Positions 57,461 through 64,000 of a stretch of 64,000 nucleotides of DNA are shown here, one piece after another; the first letter of the stretch is position 1; every line of letters begins with the position of its first letter. This stretch comes from Cylicocyclus nassatus (taxonomy: Eukaryota > Nematoda > Chromadorea > Rhabditida > Strongylidae), in contig CATQJL010000001.1 of assembly GCA_958299035.1 (NCBI GenBank), forward strand, positions 25,014,653 to 25,078,652. The letters run 5' to 3'. The notes under the pieces are model-generated. The model searched no databases. It saw only the letters and a program-made list of their open reading frames with translations, and was not told where the DNA came from. The translations under genes and the position numbers were made by a program.

Positions 57461-58090
57461 CAAGGAGAGGATACTTAGTCGAAAGCACCAATCCAGATAA
57501 GACATATTTCATCTTAAAGCGCTTGAAACGCTTATTCCAAAGCTGCAGTTTCTAGCTGCGGAGCGGTTTTGTAGAAGTAGTAATGAAGGGTGCTCCCCTC
57601 TGGGGTTCAGGCGCCCTCCACCGGTCTCCGCTTATCTGTAACTGTAGAGGAGTATCAGCTACTGACTGACCTAATGGTAAGTAACTTGAATGAAGATTAC
57701 AGTAAAGATTATAATACTCATATTACTTTGGTTTTTTAACACTTCTAACTTCGATTAGTATCACTATCATCAGAAGTTTCACGTTTTAGGGCTCTAAAGC
57801 CATTTAGAAGTTCAATTCAGCATGCTAAGGAGATTAAAACCTTGACACTCTCTTTATCAAGCACGTCACTCCCCACTAGTTGCCACCAGTTGGTACTCCT
57901 CTACAGTGCTCATAGGTAGGGGGAGACCTGGTGGAGGGCGCCTCAACCCCAGAGGAGACACCTCTCATAACTTCCTCTACAAAACCGCTCCGCAGCTAGA
58001 AACTGCAGATTTGGAATCAGCGTTTAAAGCGCTCTAAGATGATATATGTCTCATCTGAATCGGTGCTTTCGACTAAGTATCCTCTCCTTG
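57461..58090. mobile_element. 630-bp long-TIR element, target duplication TAA
   Basis: Starts CAAGGAGAGGATACTTAGTC and ends with its inverse; arms of about 190-200 bp (57461-57655 and about 57890-58090) with high similarity. TAA at 57458-57460 and 58091-58093. Arm sequence relates to the element at 12285-12748. No coding capacity. Confidence 0.85.
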
Positions 58091-58368
58091 TAAGAAGGGA
58101 ACGGTAAGAAGCCGAAAAACGGCCGGTACATACAAACTGCTACCATTAGATGCAGTATGAAGCTGACTTGAAATCCATCTTCCCTATCTGCTGATTATTT
58201 GTTGTGGACGAAGCTGGAGCCATTGAATGACATTATTTCGCTAAGAATGCTTGTAAAGGGTAAATTTGGCAGTACACAGCCATGGTCGTCTTAATGTTGG
58301 GTTGAAACATGCAGCTAGGTTACTTCACGTGGCCCATATCCATACTTGGAAAAATGCATTATTATGCC

Positions 58369-58579
58369 TTATTTGGCACGATTGCAAACGTCGATTTTTT
58401 GCAATAAATCTGCTCTTAAGTTCGCCTGCAGAGGCGAAGTTAAGAGCAGAAATTGCAAGCAAAAGCAGCAAGAAATTGCAACAATAAACAAAAATGCTGC
58501 AGATTGGCAGAACTTCTGAGCGACGTAAGTTATATGAAATACAACTTACAATGAAGAACCAGCTCAGGAAGAACATCAT
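58369..58579 (-). CDS. Candidate 58-aa hydrophobic/secreted peptide, two exons
   Basis: ATG at 58579, exon 58550-58579 (MMFFLSWFFI), 34-bp GT-AG intron, exon 58369-58515 to a TAA. The result has a long hydrophobic N-terminal part (AAFLFIVAISCCFCLQFLLL) and the tail ANLRADLLQKIDVCNRAK. A TATAAAAG lies 28-35 bases before the ATG. The intron is short even for nematodes and the second exon carries a strong palindrome, so this is tentative. Confidence 0.35.
58410..58449. repeat. 18-bp near-perfect hairpin, 4-nt loop
   Basis: CTGCTCTTAAGTTCGCCT, loop GCAG, then the inverse with one mismatch; pairing resumes a few bases further out (GCAAT/ATTGC), giving an imperfect stem of about 60 nt. Confidence 0.85.
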
Positions 58580-58606
58580 GGTGTGATCACACGATTTACA
58601 TCTCCC

Positions 58607-58614
58607 CTTTTATA
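58607..58614 (-). promoter_or_regulatory. TATA-box-like TATAAAAG
   Basis: TATAAAAGGGG on the minus strand, 28-35 bases before the candidate start codon at 58579. Confidence 0.4.
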
Positions 58615-58619
58615 AGCAA

Positions 58620-60140
58620 CTTCGAATAGGCGATCGTTTAATCAGCATAAAATATTACGAAACCTTTAATTGTTAAAAGCCAGACGGATCTTGTGTACAC
58701 ATGATATGGCACGATACTGCACATAGAACGTGCAGAAAACGTCCTTTTCGTCGGCCATTCCTGCATATTCATGTTGATCTGGGATAACTAAACAGTTTTA
58801 CACAACCAATGCATATTATCCACTAGATCAGTGGAAAACTCAAAACTGCCGTTCAAACCCTTTCACTCTAAATTTTTCGCTGCATGTCACCCCTCCTTGG
58901 CACCTAAAACTGAAATCTTCTAAAGTGGTATATTATATACAAATAAGAATATAAGTGGTGCCACATCATTTCACTGCTTTGATGGGCTGATACGGAATTT
59001 GTACCTTACGTAAAAGGTTCATTTACAGGAAATTCTCAGCTTTGAGCTAGTCAACTTCGACTTGCTTTCTGTCACGGTGATGCGTCCTTAGAGATTTACC
59101 ACAAAATAAATTTCCTTTTTCAAACTCTTTGTACTATTATCACCATCATTCAGGAAACCTTTTGTTTTTCAAATCGCTTCTTTTTCAATTACGTAAACTA
59201 TCAGCAAGCATCCGATCATCGATTCGGTAATCTTGACTTGCAAGCATATCCAGCTATGTGAGTGAAGGAGTTAGATATCTCAACGTTTCTTAATAACAAG
59301 ACAAAGATGCGAAAATCAACTTTGCAAAACTTTGCGCTAAGAGCAACATGTCAATTTTTTTCTGTTAAGGAACCAGTAGTATGAAATCATATGAAACGTG
59401 CACTAGGGTCAGACAGATACGGTCAAGTACTCAAGCGAACTTATAGTGCTAATAACGTCTAGCAAAGAATGGTCCCTCCTTGATATGCATTTTGCCTATC
59501 ATGGAACTTGAGTGAAGAAAGAGCCGAGAACTGGCATTGTAAATGTTGTTAAGCTTGAGCTACAAATAAAGCTTGAAACTATCCCATGTTTTTGTGCTGA
59601 AGACAAAAGTCTGGAATGTTTGAAAGCTTCACCAGCAACTCGAGCTCATCAACCTCTGCAATGCTAGCTCTCAGCTCTTCCCTCAGTCAAGTTTCATGAC
59701 AAAAAACGAAGGCCATATTGATGGACCACCGCTTCGCTAAATGTGTTAGCGGACCTTGATTCTGAATATTTGGAGCCACATTTAGTTCTCAATAGCCACA
59801 TTCAGTTCACAACAAGTGAAGGTATTCGACAAGTGGTTCTCATGAGGTTCACTTAAAATCAGTGTTTCTTCAACTTTTATGGAGATAATTCTTGGTGGGA
59901 TGCAAATAGATAAAGACGCAGCAATGACTTTTTGCCAAATACACCACTTTGGACCACATAGGCAATAAGCTGAATACTTGCGAGGTAAGGATGGTGCGCA
60001 GAGGGTCAAAATTCAAGTGAACATCAATTTACTTGGTTATCAAAAAGTAACCAAACAGGTTACACTTATGCCGTTCATCTTGCAATTTGCTGATAGTTAC
60101 TCGACGCGACTGATCGCTGACTGACTACTATTAATATAAC
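58620..60140. other. Intergenic, one weak open frame
   Basis: A minus frame at 59782-60009 (75 codons, with KYSAYCLCGPKWCIWQK) could be an exon but has no clear acceptor. The rest is AT-rich without recognised features. Confidence 0.3.
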
Positions 60141-60149
60141 ACGGAATAC

Positions 60150-60240
60150 AAGATGGATATGTGATGGACTCGTAGCAGTTGTTTTTGGAAGACTCGCGAG
60201 GCGATAAAATCGCGTGATGTATGTCTAGCCCTTGGGAATT
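60150..60240. mobile_element. Fragment of the Harbinger-like MITE family
   Basis: AATACAAGATGGAT, GACTCGTAGCAGTTG and GGCGATAAAATCGCGTGATG align with 9940-10025 and with the right end of the 202-bp MITE. Left end missing. Confidence 0.6.
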
Positions 60241-61176
60241 GTTAACATCCACATTTTGAAATCATGCTGTGCAGGGGCTAAACAGAATTTCTAGAACTTG
60301 CACTCCTGCATCGCTGTACTATGCTGTAGAGTGGGGGTAGTCCGAGTACAAAAACTTCAAGTTCAGCCCGTGTACACCGTATTCGAAACCGTGTGCAAAA
60401 GTAGACGACAGATTTCTACAAACGACTGCACTCAACTGATAAGCACAGCAACGAACTACATTGCCCACTTTCTATTCATTTCGTAAACCGTCAACTCAGG
60501 CAGGTTTCAGTTTTCTTTCAACTGACATCAAAAAGAATTTTTTAGATGTTAAAAGTACCACAGAACTGTCTGCGAACCTATACCTTCTCCTTCTATGCAA
60601 AAAAATTGGCTTTATTGCGCGTTTTCTGTGTGATGAATTTTTGTAAGTATCATATCAATGAAGAACGATTTTAAACGATGTTAAAAAAATCTGGTCAAAA
60701 TGAAATTTTGTTTTATACCGGCAAACGAAAGTTACCAGAGGCAAAAAGTTGCTGAAAATATCTTGTGTACAGTGCAAGTGTCAATTTCTGATAGCGGTAG
60801 ATCTATATGTCCTAAAACAGCTGCGTCTAAAGTTCTTCTTGTGGGCGAGCTTTGCAAGTAAAAGGACTGAGCAGAATACGAGAATTGAGATTGGTGTGAT
60901 TCGCTTCAACAATTGTGCCCAGGAAAGAAAGTGAAGGAGTTCAAGTTCGGAACACTAGCCTGGCAAAGCATGTTTCGGTGTAATAAGACGACAAGTAGAT
61001 AATACAATTCAAAAGTAGCCACATAGCCACATTACAAGTTTAAGCAATAGAGTAGTACACAGCCAATCTGGAGAAAAATACTGCAATTGCGATGTTTTTC
61101 CGTATATTGATAAGCAGATAACTGAATAGTGATAAAAGAACGATTGCCTATTTAACTCTATGGATCATAGCCACGA
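60241..61176. other. Intergenic, no gene recognised
   Basis: AT-rich with short open frames on the plus strand that lack splice support. Confidence 0.35.
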
Positions 61177-61193
61177 CTCAGGAATGCATGGCT

Positions 61194-61437
61194 TACCAAC
61201 TTCACTAGAAAATGAATGGATGAAATAGGTATATTAAAATTTTCCAAAAGTGACTTCGCTGTTTTTGCACGAGCACCACATCCCGAGGAGGAAAGTTCTG
61301 TAAAGATATGGTAGAGTTTTTCATGCTCTTTCAAACCACCAAATCCCATATTTAATCCACTCAATGCTGATAAAACAGCGACAAGTAAATCTTTTCGCGT
61401 AAGTTTTACTCTTCCCAGCGTGTGTTTTCTTTTCCGA
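61194..61437 (-). CDS. Candidate exon, LTRKDLLVAVLSALSG…
   Basis: Open frame with GRVKLTRKDLLVAVLSALSG, LKEHEKLYHIFTELSSSGCG, ARAKTAKSLLENFNIPISS and FLVKL then GTAAGC at 61193-61188. Helical, no signal peptide visible in this exon. The 5' border is not defined. A decayed relative of its middle part is at 6127-6253. Family unknown. Confidence 0.45.
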
Positions 61438-64000
61438 TTGAGTCCTTAGGGATAAAATCATCATAATTTATGTTATCAAACGCGCCCTAGGCTGTATCCG
61501 GAGATTTGAGAGTTGATATTTCGAAATCGTAAACGCTAAACATTGTGAAAAAAGGAAAGATATGCTTTGTTTTCTCAGGGCTGCTCTATCTCCATCTTAT
61601 TTGAAATTCCTCGGAAAATCAACGAAAAATTTAAAAAAAAGCGAAACTCGATCATGGCAAAAAACTTGGGTTCAGTTTTTTTTGTATTTTTGAAGTTTCT
61701 GGATAAACTGCATTATCTTCGTAAGTATTCAAAGACGGAGAAAAACCGCGCTGAAATTTGACATCATTTTTCTATGAATTTTCGCTCCGCGGGATGTGTA
61801 TTGTTAATAAAAAAATAAATTACTTTGGTAACGATTTATGTACAGGGCTCCTAAATCGCAGAGTCGCTGGCACCAGCACCATGCTCCTAAAACATCAAAA
61901 ATACCCTGCAACTGCGCTGCTTTTAATTTTCCAGTTCGGTTTGAAGATAAAAAATAACGATGCAAAACTTTCAGTGATTCTTTACTGCTAATACCGAAGC
62001 TAAGGGGTCCCAAAAATGGTTTCATCGAGTTGTATACTCTTCCTCAAAATACAAGCGTGTTTGGCAAAAAGTGATAAGTGGAATTTTTTCAAAAAATAAG
62101 AGGACATTCAAAGGAACCGATGGCATCAATATCTTTCTTCCAAAAGATTCTAACCGTCGTTCCCGCGAAACAAGACTTGTTCATTTTTTCTCTTTTATGG
62201 CCAAAATTAAGTTTTTTTGGAGCATATGCTCTCAAAGGTGGTTAGGTCGAGCGAAAATTTTTAATGAAACAAAGACATCCTTTGCGAAAAATCTTTTTGT
62301 CAACAACTCTTGAAAATTTTTCTCCAGAGTGGTCAAGTCTCGCTCATTCCTTTTACTTTTAGAAGCAAAGTTGGATTTAATGCATGCTTCCAACAGTGAT
62401 TAATTGGTAGATCATGTTAAAATTCATGGAACAGAAGCATTCTTCGCGAAAATATCTTTTTTGCTAGCATAATGTTTTCCTCCAAAAGGACGCCTCACTC
62501 TTTTTTGGCTGGGGAGAAGTAAGGTTTCTGTGTGTATTTCCGAGCGAAGATTTGAGTCAGATTGAGTGAAATGTTCTGTGAGATAGAGGCAACCGTCGTC
62601 GAGCTATTGTGAGGGTAAGCTATAACTGCGCATAGAGAAACTACTTTTTGGAAAACGGCATCGCAATCATTCTCAAGTGACCATCTCCCTGATAGAAGAT
62701 CTACAATCACAGTATTGCTCACTGTCATCGAAAAATTTGAATCTGTCGAATATTACAGGGCTTCTAAATTGCAGAGTCGTTTGCACCAGCGCCGTCGTGC
62801 CTTGGTATTTTGCCAGCCTCGATCGACCGGCATTCTATCTCGGCCTTTTCTTTGTTTTTTGCTCATCGAGCCCTCAGCGAGCCTCATCAAAATTTTTCGA
62901 AGTAGTCTCATGCCGGCAATCGGTCTCACAGAGCCTTTGTTACTCCTAGGTTATGTTTTTAGAATTCTCAGCATTCCAAAAAAGTTATGGTGGCTTAGTC
63001 AATTCGGAGAGGTACAGGGTGTCACTCACTTGCTCAACTTTATTGTTTTCCATGGTAGGTAACATCAGAACAGTCTCTAAATGTGCACGGTTTTTTTGAT
63101 TGTGCAAGTGCTAGTTACGGTTCGATTATTTGTTTCACTGGGCTTTTCTTTGCTGACACTCGAACCAATGAAGCAAACCATGGTTGCGGAGAACAGCAAG
63201 CTTTTTTCGCTACCGTTGAAAAGTCAACAAAATTCTTAATATGTTTTTCTGTAAAATAAAAGGAGCACATTGTTCTGATGTTTGCTAGAATTTTGGAAGT
63301 TCTCTGGAGCAGGAGTTGCAGCTGTATCACATTAGCTTTGAATATTGCTGCAATTTAGGTGTACCACGCTCGGTTCTTCATTTCATACACGAAATGGTCG
63401 GACTTTGGAGTGATTGCATTTGCTAAATTTACTTGCACATGCTCATAGTCAAAGTAATGCGATTCAGTTCTTAATTATAACATGCAGAGGCTTTTTTTTG
63501 TCATAATGTGACCAGCGTGGAAGACGATCCTCTGTGCGTGGTTCACTGCTCAGTTGGCACTCCCGATCGAGTACATCGTCGTCGTTACTGAAAAAATAAA
63601 GATGGCACTTTCAACTCAAGTGTGATTACAATACGATGTTTGCAAACCCACTAGACTACAACTCACTTACTTTAATAAATCTGAGCACAAGTAAATTTAA
63701 CTATAAATACAAAAGTTACTGGCAAGCTGTTTTATAAACATTATGTTGGCCACAATTGCTCCGTTGATAGCATACGCATATCCGTCTTGATAATCTTCCA
63801 GAGAAATTTGGATTCAAATAGAGATAAAGAAATTTCTTAGATAAAGTTACTTATGACACCTTCTGTTTTCGGATTTAACGACAACATCACAGATTAGGAA
63901 ATTCTAACCAAAGTAATCCACTCAACACTTCAAAAATCGCCCCTTCTTCAATCTATATATCATTAAAATACGTAAAGATAGAAGTAGAAAAAGGAACAAG
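61438..64000. other. Intergenic to the window end; one direct repeat pair
   Basis: A 40-bp motif beginning ACAGGGCTCCTAAATCGCAG (61843) recurs in the same orientation at 62755 with about 85% identity. Remaining open frames are short and unsupported. Confidence 0.4.

Overview
The window looks like AT-rich nuclear DNA of a nematode, most like a clade V (strongylid or hookworm-like) worm. The reasons are tiny introns (about 50-85 bp), TTTTCAG/TTTTAG acceptors a few bases before start codons (trans-splice-like), many small secreted or nematode-style proteins, and a dense load of LINEs and terminal-inverted-repeat (TIR) elements. I saw no rRNA, intact tRNA or CRISPR. Species and coordinates on a chromosome cannot be told from the sequence.

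Layout. 1-2640 is a minus-strand CR1/L2-like LINE split by an 840-bp TIR element. 3.4-13.2 kb holds a cysteine-rich secreted gene, a terminal exon, a small secreted Ig-like gene and one first exon, all on the minus strand, with several non-autonomous DNA transposons between them. 14-20 kb has tandem repeats, one plus-strand exon and a nearly complete two-ORF LINE (minus). 20.1-20.8 kb is a four-exon plus-strand gene for a proline-rich, tail-anchored membrane protein. 21.1-24.4 kb is an RTE-type LINE (minus), itself split by a 202-bp MITE. 26.2-37.5 kb carries two diverged copies (about 70% identical protein) of a three-exon minus-strand gene, each preceded by a related terminal exon, which suggests a duplicated two-gene block. 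38.1-40.6 kb is a pile of TIR elements. 42.5-44.8 kb is a composite element with an 8-bp target duplication and a foldback mariner-like element nested inside. 46.0-47.0 kb is another element with an 8-bp duplication. 47.5-50.3 kb is a 2.8-kb unit bounded by 223-bp inverted repeats that contains a spliced zinc-finger gene. The rest (50.3-64 kb) has scattered exons, TIR elements and much sequence where I recognise nothing.

The strongest evidence comes from junctions: removing an inserted element plus one copy of its target duplication restores the reading frame of the interrupted LINE (two cases), and exon phases join without stops (several genes). Gene functions are mostly unknown to me; I have named domains only where motifs are visible. 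The best candidates for something undescribed are the 47.5-50.3 kb inverted-repeat unit and the CAAGG-ended TIR family with 3-bp TNA target duplications.
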